Below, in pieces: positions 1-8,014 of a stretch of DNA of 20,021 nt. Within the stretch, counting starts at the first letter, position 1, and the number at the start of each line of letters is the position of its first letter. The position numbers and the translations under genes were made by a program. The notes beneath the pieces are model-generated. The model saw nothing but the letters and a program-made list of their open reading frames with translations, was not told the origin of the DNA and made no database searches. Source of the DNA: Acidobacteriota bacterium (lineage in GTDB: Bacteria > Acidobacteriota > Terriglobia > Terriglobales > Acidobacteriaceae); assembly GCA_021793595.1 (NCBI GenBank), contig JAJYSL010000066.1, positions 1 through 20,021 of the forward strand. Reading direction: 5' to 3'.

Positions 1-276
1 CGCCCCGCGGGCGTTGATGGCAAATGCCTCCGCCGGCGATGCCTCGCATCGGTCAATATCAGACATGGCTGCGAGTAACAATACCGAATTTGGCTGGACA
101 TGGCGAAAAGCGCGATCCACACTGGAAGCATCGACGATATCGATCTCGGTAGAGTCTTTCTGTGTGATGCTGCTGCGATCTCCACGGATCACCTGAAATG
201 CATCTGTGGCGGCGTCTACTGCGTACGTACCCAGAAAACCGCGTGAGCCGACGACGAGCAATCTTTGTTTGTCCAT
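1..276 (-). CDS. RmlD-like extended SDR / NAD-dependent epimerase-dehydratase family protein, partial (3' end outside window)
   Basis: The first 92 codons are present; the gene continues past base 1. The N-terminus reads MDKQRLLVVGSRGFLG, a beta strand followed by the GxxGxxG dinucleotide-binding turn (G10, G13, G16) of extended short-chain dehydrogenases. Further on, EIDIVDASSVDRAF followed by LLLAAMSDIDRCEASP (about residues 44-81) matches the RmlD-type pattern, in which the fold gives 'D(I/V)xD' and then 'xxAAxxxVDxCE'. RmlD enzymes reduce dTDP-4-keto-6-deoxysugars, but many related SDRs act on other nucleotide sugars, so the substrate is open. The ATG at 276 is the only start that keeps the Rossmann motif at the expected distance from the N-terminus; no strong ribosome-binding site precedes it. 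It diverges from the phosphatase-family gene at 539. The SDR family call is fairly sure, the RmlD specificity is not. Confidence 0.72.
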   Translation of the reverse strand, partial: MDKQRLLVVGSRGFLGTYAVDAATDAFQVIRGDRSSITQKDSTEIDIVDASSVDRAFRHVQPNSVLLLAAMSDIDRCEASPAEAFAINARGA

Positions 277-425
277 AGCAATGTAGTTCGATAGCGCTGA
301 ATTTAACGCTATTTGCCACCTGTTCGTCCTAGGCTATCCGTTGCATGCCAAATCGTGCGGTTGGCCGTGCTTTTAACTGTCTAGTGCTAGCATGCCTCGG
401 GATAGCCGGGTATTCTACTCAAGTA

Positions 426-464
426 TGTGTTAATTTCTCATAACATCTGTTAATATATAACACA
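426..464. promoter_or_regulatory. Candidate DeoR-family operator upstream of the IMPase-family gene
   Basis: This AT-rich stretch holds four alternating half-sites: TGTTA (428-432), TAACA (441-445), TGTTA (448-452) and TAACA (458-462). The outer two extend to the 7-mers TGTGTTA (426-432) and TAACACA (458-464). The inner pair forms TGTTAATATATAACA, 5-bp inverted arms around a 5-bp spacer. It overlaps TATAAC (456-461), a possible -10 box about 78 bases before the ATG at 539, so binding could repress. The same 7-mer pair recurs at 4234-4271 beside the DeoR gene. Binding by that regulator is inferred. Confidence 0.5.
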
Positions 465-538
465 TTCATACATCTTATGGCATCGTCAAGCTGCAGCAGA
501 CCACTTTTGTTGCGTTGAATAAGATCAAGGGAACATCC

Positions 539-1561
539 ATGTCAACTGTGGACTGGTTATTGGGTCCAATTCGGGTGATACATGAACAGATTCGCGGAGC
601 TGTCGCTTCCGCCTGCGAATCTTCTACGCAGGCCGATATTTCCAAAGTGGTGGAGGATGGCGCAGGGGACACGATCTATTCCGTAGACCGTATCAGTGAA
701 GCAATGCTCGTCGACCTGTTTAGCCGGGAAGTTGCAGTGCATGCTCCGATTGTCTTGATCGCGGAAGGACTTGTCGGCGGAAGAATGACGTTGCCCCGGA
801 ATTGCAAGGAAGCGGACGCTGTCTGGCGGATCATTGCGGACCCTATCGATGGCACTCGCCCCCTGATGTACCAAAAGCGCAGCGCGTGGATCCTGACTGG
901 AGTCGCGCCCAATCGCGGCGATGCCACATCGCTAGCGGATATCGAGCTCGCTGTGCAAACGGAACTCCCGCTCGTCAAACAACATCTTTGCGACAGCCTT
1001 TGGGCGACGCGGGGCAAGGGAGCGTTTGGAGAGCGCTTCAACCGCATTTCCGAGGAGCGCATTCCGCTTTTCCCGCAGCCTTCCGGGGCAAAGAGTTTGG
1101 CTCACGGATTCGGGTCCGTGACCCGTTTCTTCTCGGGCGGCAGAGACGTTTTGGCGGCCATTGACGATGAGATTGTTCTTGGCGCTCTTGGTCCGGGTAG
1201 GGAAGGAAAAGCGCTTTCCTTTGAAGACCAATATCTCTCCACTGGCGGCCAGCTCTATGAACTAATGATGGGTCACGACCGATTCCAGGCAGATCTGCGG
1301 CCTCTGTTGCATGGTTTATTGAAAAGTCGCGGTTTGCAGACTGGTCTGTGCTGTCATCCTTACGATCTGTGTACGGAACTGATCGCCCGCGAAGCTGGAG
1401 TACGAATTACCGATGAAGCCGGAGACTCTCTACGGGCGCCGCTGAATGTAGACGCAGACGTAAGCTGGGTCGGATATGCAAATGACACGATTCGTCGATG
1501 TGTAGAGCCGTTGCTGCAAAAAGCCCTGATGGATCGAGGGCTTCTCGCCAGTTCCGCATGA
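539..1561 (+). CDS. Inositol monophosphatase / FBPase superfamily phosphatase-like protein
   Basis: The 340-residue product carries the metal-binding signature of the lithium-sensitive phosphatase superfamily (IMPase, FBPase, CysQ). The sequence [11 protein letters not shown] places DPIDGT at residues 101-106, so D101 and D104 are expected metal ligands. E76 in IAEG stands where IMPases have [18 protein letters not shown] (273-287) matches the C-terminal 'WDxAAG...EAGG' block, with D276 as the last metal ligand. These enzymes remove phosphate from inositol or sugar phosphates using Mg2+. At 340 residues it is longer than typical IMPases (about 270). I prefer the ATG at 539 because AAGGGA lies 6 bases upstream; a TTG at 515 would add 8 residues without a good ribosome-binding site. 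There is no signal peptide, so it is cytoplasmic. The operator-like repeats upstream suggest sugar-responsive control. Exact substrate unknown. Confidence 0.8.
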   Translation: MSTVDWLLGPIRVIHEQIRGAVASACESSTQADISKVVEDGAGDTIYSVDRISEAMLVDLFSREVAVHAPIVLIAEGLVGGRMTLPRNCKEADAVWRIIADPIDGTRPLMYQKRSAWILTGVAPNRGDATSLADIELAVQTELPLVKQHLCDSLWATRGKGAFGERFNRISEERIPLFPQPSGAKSLAHGFGSVTRFFSGGRDVLAAIDDEIVLGALGPGREGKALSFEDQYLSTGGQLYELMMGHDRFQADLRPLLHGLLKSRGLQTGLCCHPYDLCTELIAREAGVRITDEAGDSLRAPLNVDADVSWVGYANDTIRRCVEPLLQKALMDRGLLASSA

Positions 1562-1604
1562 GAGACTTGCGAGGCGGCTGGGATTTCCAGGAGATCCACA
1601 GCTT

Positions 1605-1628
1605 CACAGGATAGGGAACCTTCCTGTG
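1605..1628. terminator. Weak hairpin in the convergent gap 1562-1674
   Basis: CACAGGA (1605-1611) pairs with TCCTGTG (1622-1628) around a 10-base loop, between two genes that converge. No T-run follows on either strand, so a factor-independent terminator is only a possibility. Confidence 0.2.
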
Positions 1629-1674
1629 GGCACAGTCTCTCCAAAGTCGGAACCACGCACTTCCGACAATGCTG

Positions 1675-3195
1675 TTATGGATTTGGGACCTTGTCAGGCG
1701 CGACCCAGCGATCAGGATTGGGGTCCGGGCCTAGCTTCGTTTTTCCGGGGATCGGACTTGGATACGGTTCTGTGTTGGGCAATACGCGCACCGCGGTTGT
1801 GAAGTGGAATGGGTAGTCCTTTTGCGGGCCTGGATAAATCAATTCCACAAAGAAGGCGGTCCATCCTTTTGCGGGCGTTGTTATATGTGCCACGTAAACC
1901 CCAGGCGTCGAGGGCTGAAGGATGCTGCTCCGGTAAAGCGGTCCCACCCAGTCCGCGCGAAAATCACGATGGTTTGGGTTGGTCGCTTGCCACAGCTTCA
2001 CCTCAATCGGTTTTTCCCGCGTGGTCACGCGAATATCGCCGTCTGGCTCAAATTTCCATCCGAATTGCGGCCGTCCGGAATGATTCACAATGGACAAATA
2101 GAACGCTGTGAGATTTTCGATAACATCCGTCGCCTTCAGCGAGTGGTTTGCATTGGGCATATAGCGAAGATATTTCTCGCCGGGAAGCTGGCTGAAGTAA
2201 AACTGCGATGAATCCGGCAGGAAGTACTGGCCTGCAGCGGCATTGATAATCAATTTTGGCATCGTATATCGAGCGCGATAGGAATACGGGTCAACTATGG
2301 TCCCGAGCTTGTGAAAGCCAGGGGAATTTGCCTCGTTGAGCAGGCCCATGTTGTAGTAATCGGCCACGGCCGGAGACCAGAATCCGTAGGACCTGTAGTG
2401 GTGTATCAACTGCGGACCCATGTTCAGCACATCGATCACCATCGGAACGATCGCTACAACTCGAGGGTCGACGGCAGCGGTTGTCCATGTGGTCCAGCCG
2501 CGCTTGGAGGCTCCGGCGACTACAAATCGATTGACCTTTACCCCGCCCCCTTTTGCAGTTGCGGAGTAGGATGTCACCGTGTCCATGGCCTTTACCGCGG
2601 CTTTTGTCATCGGCAAACGAGCCAGCCAGGTTGCGTCTCCGGTATCCAGATATTTTTTCCACGTGTAGGCGATCAATTCATCCTCATGTCGCGGTCCAAA
2701 CGGATCATGAGAAAACGTCAACGGTTGGTTTGGAACGTCATATACGACCGCAACGACGGTATGCGACACGGTTGCGATGGAGGCAAAATCCGGATCCACG
2801 CCAGGGGGATGGCCATTATTCGAGCCCCCGGTGATAAACAGCATGCCTGTCGTGCTTGTCACCTTTGTGGGCTTGTAAATCGTGACCCAGTGCTGCCACA
2901 AGGTGCGATTCACCTCCTTGGCAGTGCGCCATTTCTGTGACGTCATTTGCAGTAAAGAGAACGTGTACCCGGCATGTTCTGTCTGTTGCACCGCGTGAAA
3001 TCGATAGTAAGGATCGGGTGCGTGTACATAGGTATCGAGAGCCGTTGGTCGGTTGACCGCCGGAGAGGAAGCACATGCGAACAGGAGAAACAGAACCGAC
3101 AAACAGCACAACGAGGTCTTCGGGAAGCTGGCGGCGATAGAAATCCGGTTCGTTGTTGTACCTACTGGCGTTCTTTGGTATCGATCACGGCTCAT
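1675..3195 (-). CDS. PhoPQ-activated pathogenicity-related (PqaA-type) family alpha/beta hydrolase, exported, possibly a lipoprotein
   Basis: The 506-residue product matches the PhoPQ-activated pathogenicity-related family, alpha/beta hydrolases of poorly known substrate. Visible marks are FITGGSNNG (120-128), VAVVYDVPNQPL (148-159), the nucleophile elbow VVAGASKRGW with S230, a probable acid D328 in YFLPDSS and a probable catalytic H351 in NANHSL. The N-terminus has a hydrophobic stretch ending in LLFAC (C41), which resembles a lipobox with an unusual F at -2, so envelope location is likely. I chose the ATG at 3195 because GGAG sits 5 bases before it; the longer frame to 3342 would add 49 non-signal residues and overlap the regulator. 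It lies 136 bases downstream of the DeoR gene on the same strand, so co-transcription is plausible. An esterase or peptidase role on a plant or microbial polymer is conceivable but not shown. Confidence 0.82.
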   Translation of the reverse strand: MSRDRYQRTPVGTTTNRISIAASFPKTSLCCLSVLFLLFACASSPAVNRPTALDTYVHAPDPYYRFHAVQQTEHAGYTFSLLQMTSQKWRTAKEVNRTLWQHWVTIYKPTKVTSTTGMLFITGGSNNGHPPGVDPDFASIATVSHTVVAVVYDVPNQPLTFSHDPFGPRHEDELIAYTWKKYLDTGDATWLARLPMTKAAVKAMDTVTSYSATAKGGGVKVNRFVVAGASKRGWTTWTTAAVDPRVVAIVPMVIDVLNMGPQLIHHYRSYGFWSPAVADYYNMGLLNEANSPGFHKLGTIVDPYSYRARYTMPKLIINAAAGQYFLPDSSQFYFSQLPGEKYLRYMPNANHSLKATDVIENLTAFYLSIVNHSGRPQFGWKFEPDGDIRVTTREKPIEVKLWQATNPNHRDFRADWVGPLYRSSILQPSTPGVYVAHITTPAKGWTAFFVELIYPGPQKDYPFHFTTAVRVLPNTEPYPSPIPGKTKLGPDPNPDRWVAPDKVPNP

Positions 3196-3331
3196 GGTGT
3201 CTCCATTCTTAAGGGTTGCCCGCTGTTTACCGCATCCGCCTGTGCAAGCCGGCCGAAAATACAAAAGCGGTTGAAGCCGAGTGCAAAACATTGCCCACAA
3301 ATCGGCTTCCAATAGGACGCCGCATACGACT

Positions 3332-4093
3332 TTACTCTGCAACCAGGACCTTGGTGATCTTACGAAGATGGTCGAGATCTGCCCGCGGCAGCATTCGATC
3401 GGTCACGATCAGGTCGCAGTCTTCGATGCCACATAGACGGTACGTAGCCTCCACGCCAATTTTGCTGCTATCGACAAGAAGAATTTTTTGTTTGCCGGCC
3501 TGCAGCATTTCCCGCTGCACGTCCGGGTCTTCCACCATCACACCGCGTTTGAACGACACAGCGCCGGCGCCGAACATCACATGATCCGCGTAGATCGATC
3601 GCAGGCTTTCGGCGACCCCGTTCCCAATTAAATCGTGACTGCTGGAGCGGTAGACTCCGCCGGTAAGCTCCACTCGGACATCTTCGACGGAGGCAAGCTC
3701 TTCCAAAACGGCGAGAGAGAATGTAATGACGACAACATTGTGGTGAAAGCGGAGCTCGCGCGCGACATAAAGGGTGGTCGTACCGGAGTCGAACACGACC
3801 GATTCTCCATCCTTGATTAGCGCAGCCGCCGCTTTGCCGATGCTTTGCTTGGCAGGAGACATTTTTTCCAGCCGCTCGAAGAACCCTCGCTCCATTCCGT
3901 GCCAGCGTTCAATGCGTGCTCCTCCAGGAATGCGAATCACCTGGCCTGCCTCGGCCAGCTTTTGCAAGTCACGGCGAATCGTCATCTGCGAAACCTGAAA
4001 CAAGTCGGCGATTTCGCTGATGGAGGCCGTAGTGTTCTCTTTTAACAAGCGTAGAACAGCCTCCAACCTTGAACCTTCGGAAGTCTCTTTCAT
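3332..4093 (-). CDS. DeoR-family transcriptional regulator
   Basis: The 253-residue product has the standard length and order of DeoR/GlpR regulators. The N-terminal winged helix-turn-helix covers roughly residues 8-60, with SISEIADLFQVSQMTIRRDL as the recognition unit and the typical wing RIPGGAR. The C-terminal sensor domain has FDSGTTT (101-107), LTGGVYR (143-149) and LLVDSSKIG (205-213, including the conserved K211). DeoR sensors usually bind a phosphorylated sugar intermediate, which releases DNA. The ATG at 4093 follows a G-rich AGGGGCGGGG stretch. It diverges from the TonB-dependent receptor; the 303-base gap between them contains the inverted half-sites also found before the IMPase-family gene. 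I infer local control of the receptor, of that gene and perhaps of itself; the inducer is unknown. Confidence 0.93.
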   Translation of the reverse strand: MKETSEGSRLEAVLRLLKENTTASISEIADLFQVSQMTIRRDLQKLAEAGQVIRIPGGARIERWHGMERGFFERLEKMSPAKQSIGKAAAALIKDGESVVFDSGTTTLYVARELRFHHNVVVITFSLAVLEELASVEDVRVELTGGVYRSSSHDLIGNGVAESLRSIYADHVMFGAGAVSFKRGVMVEDPDVQREMLQAGKQKILLVDSSKIGVEATYRLCGIEDCDLIVTDRMLPRADLDHLRKITKVLVAE

Positions 4094-4213
4094 CCCCGCC
4101 CCTGATTCCTCAGTTTAGCTTGATCAATCTCCTGAAAAATCGGGTGAATGCTGTTTTTATACAACGCCCAATTCTCCGCTGAAACCCGTCGCGACAGTCA
4201 AAGCGAGACAAAA

Positions 4214-4271
4214 TGTTATATATTTTCTTATTTTAACACATATATGTGTATTTATTACAGCAACTGTGTTA
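4214..4271. promoter_or_regulatory. Candidate DeoR-family operator between regulator and receptor
   Basis: The divergent spacer 4094-4396 is otherwise unremarkable, but this part is very AT-rich. It holds TGTTA (4214-4218), TAACACA (4234-4240) and TGTGTTA (4265-4271). A perfect 14-bp palindrome, ACACATATATGTGT, lies at 4236-4249. The 7-mers are identical to those at 426-464. The cluster lies about 125 bases before the receptor ATG and about 120 bases before the regulator ATG, so it could act on both. Binding is inferred. Confidence 0.5.
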
Positions 4272-4396
4272 TTCGTTGTATGCGAAATCTTGGCCAGGAT
4301 CGTCACCTCTAGCCAGTAGGGCTCTCATCAGGGCGTGTCGTTGCTGGCCTTGTGAAGTTTACACATTTCAACATTCGTGGCATTCCAGGGGGGGCA

Positions 4397-7300
4397 ATGA
4401 AAATGAATCACAAAGACATCATTTCCAGACTGAATTCCAACGTTGCAAGACTGGGCGCAAGTAAATCGGTTGGGCCGAACTCATGGCTATGGAACAATGC
4501 TTTTCCGATCCTTTGCGGTTTGCTTTTCGGCATTGTCCTTCTTACGACCGGCGCGCTGCAGGCTCAATCTGTCTACGGTTCCATCAATGGCATCGTCAAG
4601 GATACTCAGGGGGCGGCTGTACCGATGGCGACGGTCACGGTGGTCTCCGAAAGCACTTCGGTGGAACTGAAGACGACAACGAATAGTGAGGGGAGCTACC
4701 ACTTTTCTTTTTTGAAGCCTGACACTTACTTGGTGCGCATCGAGAAGCAGGGCTTTGAAGCATTTACAGTCGCGAACATCGCTCTGGTGTTAAACCAGCC
4801 TGTGACGGTTGACGCCGTGTTGCGGGTTGGAAATACATCACAGTCCATCGTCGTTTCTGGGGCAGCGACGTCGCTCAACCGCACCAATTCTCAAATTGGC
4901 GGTCAGATAGGCAACACGGACCTCATCGATCTTCCAGAACAAATCGGCCAGAATGGCCCCAATGAATTCACTATGGCCAAAGTATTTCCCGGCGTCTCCG
5001 GGTCGAGCTCCGACTACAGCAATGTCAACGACATTGCTTTTGGCGGCGGCAGACCTGTAACTAATCCGATCATCGTCGACGGTCTGCCCAGCAATATGGG
5101 AGTCGATAACACCTATGGCCTGACGCCCACGCCGGATTCGACGCAGGAACTACAAATATTGATATCGCCGTTTTCAGCCCAATACGGACAGACGAGTGGC
5201 GGCGCCATATTGACGATGACAAAGTCTGGAACCAAGGACTTTCATGGCAGTCTTTTCTACTACCACAACGATCAAGACATGGATGCCCTCAACTACTTCA
5301 ATGCCCCCAATACAGTATTACCGAAAAACATCTTCAATTATTTTGGCGGCAATGTAGGCGGACCAGTCTTTATCCCTTGGCTTCTCAACGGAAGAAAACG
5401 CCACGTGTATTTCTTTACGGACTGGGAAGATACGACTAATGCTGTCGACGAGCTTTTTGAAACCGATGTTCCTACCATACCGGAGCGGACGGGCGACTTC
5501 TCCGGTCCAACGCCGCAAGGAACAACTCAGCCCGTCATTTACGATCCAGCTACCACAACTGTTGTCAATGGGGTAGTTTCCAGAACTCCATTCCCGAATA
5601 ATATAATTCCGCTAGACCGGCTGGATCCGGTGGCGCAGAACATAATTGCCTATTATCCCAAGCCTAACTGTCAAGTCAATACCAACAACTACTGCGTAGA
5701 CCCTCCTGGACACACCAGCGACTTTTTCACGACAACGCGCGTCGATGTCAACCCGACAGACAGCGACAGCATTATGTTTAAGTTTGGGCGAGATGGTCCA
5801 AATGCAGATGCGGTGGAGCTTATTCCTAACGCGGCGAACACATCTCCGGTAAACGGATGGCGCGACAATAACTTCGATACTTCCTGGACCCACATCTTTT
5901 CTTCTTGGCTGACCAACGAGGCGCGATTTGGTTTTGTTTCGGAATATAACTACCAATATCCGCAAGATACCGGTGTAGCCTCTCTTGGAATAAAAAACGT
6001 TAGCTTGACTACGTTCCCGGATATCGCAACATCTGGGATTTATGAAATAGGCGGTCAAACGTTAGGGCAAACGTACGATGGACACTTCATATTCAACGAT
6101 GCCGTAACGGCGCAGATCGGCAACCATACCCTGGCGATAGGCGGCGAGTACCTGAGCTATACCTATAGCCAGTATGTACCTGGAGTTCTATCTGGGCAGT
6201 ACTCTTTTACAGGAACATTCACCAGCCTACCCGGGCAAGCCGAAACCGGAATGTCCGACCTTGATTTGGGCCTTCCAGCGGGGACTGGGATTTTTACGAC
6301 CAATACATGGTTCCGGCAGAAAGAGAAGACTGGATCTTTTTATGTTCAGGATGACTACAGAATCACCCCAACGTTCACACTGAATCTCGGGTTGAGATGG
6401 GAATTCGACGGCCCCTTCGACGAAGTGCATAACAACATGTACACATTTAACCCGAATCTCATTGATGCTAATACACAGAAGCCCGGAGGAATTGAATTTG
6501 CAGGCGTAAACGGAGCTCCTCACACGCTCATTGCGCGGGACTACAAAGGCTTTGCTCCGCGCATTGGTTTCAGTTACAACGTGTTGAAAAATACTGTGCT
6601 CAGGGGCGGGTATGGAATTTTTCAATTGCCGGGCGTTGGAGCTGCCGGCAACAATCTGGTTACGACGACTACCGTGAATGCGACGTTTCAAAGCCTCGAT
6701 GGTGTCACTCCTCCCTATCAACTCAATCAAGGGGTTCCCCCTTATTCCCCAGATGTTACTCCAGAAGGGTTGCCTTATATTCCAACGAGTCTTACGAATC
6801 CTGAATCGAGCGTCAATGAACTTGAGCTGAAAGCAATTTTGCCGTATATGCAGGAATGGCAATTAGGGGTTCAGCGGAGTTTCGGACATCACTGGGTCGC
6901 GGAGGTTGACTATAACGGGTCTCACGGCGTGCACATGCCGATCAACTTGCCTGTCGATCAGATTCCGGTGGGCGGGGCGTATTACGGAGAACCGAATTCA
7001 CAAAGTCTGCGACCGTATCCGCAGTTTACCAATGTCAACTACATGCACAATGGCGGGGCCTCACAGTACGCGGCTTTGATGGCGCAGCTCAATCATAGAT
7101 GGAGCAATGGCCTGTCTGTGCTCACTTCGTACACTTGGGCGAAGTTGATGGATGACGTGGGAGGGCCGGCGCGTGGCCGCACGGTCGGGATTCAGAATGC
7201 ATACGATCTGCATGCTCAGTGGGGTACTGCAATGACGAACATTCCCCAGAGACTTTCCATCTCGTTTGTGTACGCTTTGCCTTTCGGTGCGGGAGGCAGC

Positions 7301-7774
7301 CTGGCGGCAACTACACCGGTGATCAACAAAATTATCGGGCATTGGGTGCTGAGCGGTATAGGACAGTTCCAGAAGGGATATCCATACAGCATCAATCAAG
7401 GCAACACTCTGGGTCTGTTCTCACAGGCACAGTATGTTACCAAGGTAGGCAACCCGAATATTTCGCGGGGTTCCCGTACAGTGCAAAGGTGGTTCAATAC
7501 GGACGCTTTTCAGATTACTCCTGCGAATGTTTTGGGGAATGCTCCTCGAGCAGCCCTGTATGGGCCCGGACAAAATGTCTGGGACCTCAGCGTGATGCGG
7601 AATTTTCCTCTTCCTCGGAAAACCATTTTCCAGATACGTGGAGACGCATACAACGCATTCAACCACCCCCAGTTTTCAGGAATCAACAATACCATCACCA
7701 GTCCAGGATTTGGATCCATTAGCGGAGCGCACAATCAGCGCGTCGTGCAGGTCGATGGGCGGATCACATTCTGA
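4397..7774 (+). CDS. Oar-like TonB-dependent outer-membrane receptor with N-terminal carboxypeptidase-regulatory-like domain
   Basis: The 1125-residue product has the size and layout of the large acidobacterial Oar-like receptors. After a long n-region and a hydrophobic segment (about 36-52), a signal-peptidase site is likely at ALQA/QS (after residue 56). A carboxypeptidase-regulatory-like Ig domain follows (about 61-145: GSINGIVKDTQGAAVPMATV, with GSYHFSFLKPDTYLVRI further on). A plug-like region comes next (about 150-290, with NPIIVDGLPSN and EFSAQYGQTSGG-like text), then a beta barrel to a terminal aromatic residue (QVDGRITF), as outer-membrane barrels need. I chose the ATG at 4397 because an AGGGGGGG tract directly precedes it; a GTG at 4352 would add 15 residues. 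It begins a plus-strand series with the 476-residue protein and a GH3 enzyme. No SusD-like partner is present. Uptake of a glycan or glycoside fits the neighbours; the ligand is not identifiable. Confidence 0.9.
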   Translation: MKMNHKDIISRLNSNVARLGASKSVGPNSWLWNNAFPILCGLLFGIVLLTTGALQAQSVYGSINGIVKDTQGAAVPMATVTVVSESTSVELKTTTNSEGSYHFSFLKPDTYLVRIEKQGFEAFTVANIALVLNQPVTVDAVLRVGNTSQSIVVSGAATSLNRTNSQIGGQIGNTDLIDLPEQIGQNGPNEFTMAKVFPGVSGSSSDYSNVNDIAFGGGRPVTNPIIVDGLPSNMGVDNTYGLTPTPDSTQELQILISPFSAQYGQTSGGAILTMTKSGTKDFHGSLFYYHNDQDMDALNYFNAPNTVLPKNIFNYFGGNVGGPVFIPWLLNGRKRHVYFFTDWEDTTNAVDELFETDVPTIPERTGDFSGPTPQGTTQPVIYDPATTTVVNGVVSRTPFPNNIIPLDRLDPVAQNIIAYYPKPNCQVNTNNYCVDPPGHTSDFFTTTRVDVNPTDSDSIMFKFGRDGPNADAVELIPNAANTSPVNGWRDNNFDTSWTHIFSSWLTNEARFGFVSEYNYQYPQDTGVASLGIKNVSLTTFPDIATSGIYEIGGQTLGQTYDGHFIFNDAVTAQIGNHTLAIGGEYLSYTYSQYVPGVLSGQYSFTGTFTSLPGQAETGMSDLDLGLPAGTGIFTTNTWFRQKEKTGSFYVQDDYRITPTFTLNLGLRWEFDGPFDEVHNNMYTFNPNLIDANTQKPGGIEFAGVNGAPHTLIARDYKGFAPRIGFSYNVLKNTVLRGGYGIFQLPGVGAAGNNLVTTTTVNATFQSLDGVTPPYQLNQGVPPYSPDVTPEGLPYIPTSLTNPESSVNELELKAILPYMQEWQLGVQRSFGHHWVAEVDYNGSHGVHMPINLPVDQIPVGGAYYGEPNSQSLRPYPQFTNVNYMHNGGASQYAALMAQLNHRWSNGLSVLTSYTWAKLMDDVGGPARGRTVGIQNAYDLHAQWGTAMTNIPQRLSISFVYALPFGAGGSLAATTPVINKIIGHWVLSGIGQFQKGYPYSINQGNTLGLFSQAQYVTKVGNPNISRGSRTVQRWFNTDAFQITPANVLGNAPRAALYGPGQNVWDLSVMRNFPLPRKTIFQIRGDAYNAFNHPQFSGINNTITSPGFGSISGAHNQRVVQVDGRITF

Positions 7775-7877
7775 ACCAGTGACAGCGAGTGTCGGGAAAG
7801 CGAGAAAAGCAATGGAGAAGCTCAACTCAACTTGAAAGTGCGATGCACTCGGTTGTTCCTCGTTGGCAATGGCACTG

Positions 7878-7916
7878 TGGGCCGGTATCGGTTTTGCGTA
7901 AACAGACGCCGGCCCA
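7878..7916. terminator. Inverted repeat in the 240-base gap after the receptor gene
   Basis: TGGGCCGG (7878-7885) pairs with CCGGCCCA (7909-7916) across a 23-base loop. No T-run follows, so it may be a processing or attenuation structure rather than a terminator. A second short palindrome, TCCTCAT-G-ATGAGGA, lies at 7955-7969, about 45 bases before the next gene's ATG. Nothing else stands out in the gap. Confidence 0.25.
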
Positions 7917-8014
7917 TGGGCATTGCACCCGTCTCATTGATTTGCAGTGATCACTCCTCATGATGAGGATCTGCATCATTCACACAGCACAATTCCGTGC
8001 AAGGACCCGAAACC

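Noticed and set aside
59..319. 86-codon minus-strand frame overlapping the SDR gene
   Set aside because: It is an Arg-rich shifted frame; the frame starting at 276 gives a clear Rossmann N-terminus.
3196..3342. Longer N-terminus of the PqaA-type hydrolase reaching into the DeoR gene
   Set aside because: The added residues are not signal-like and the ATG at 3195 has GGAG correctly spaced, followed by a hydrophobic export segment.
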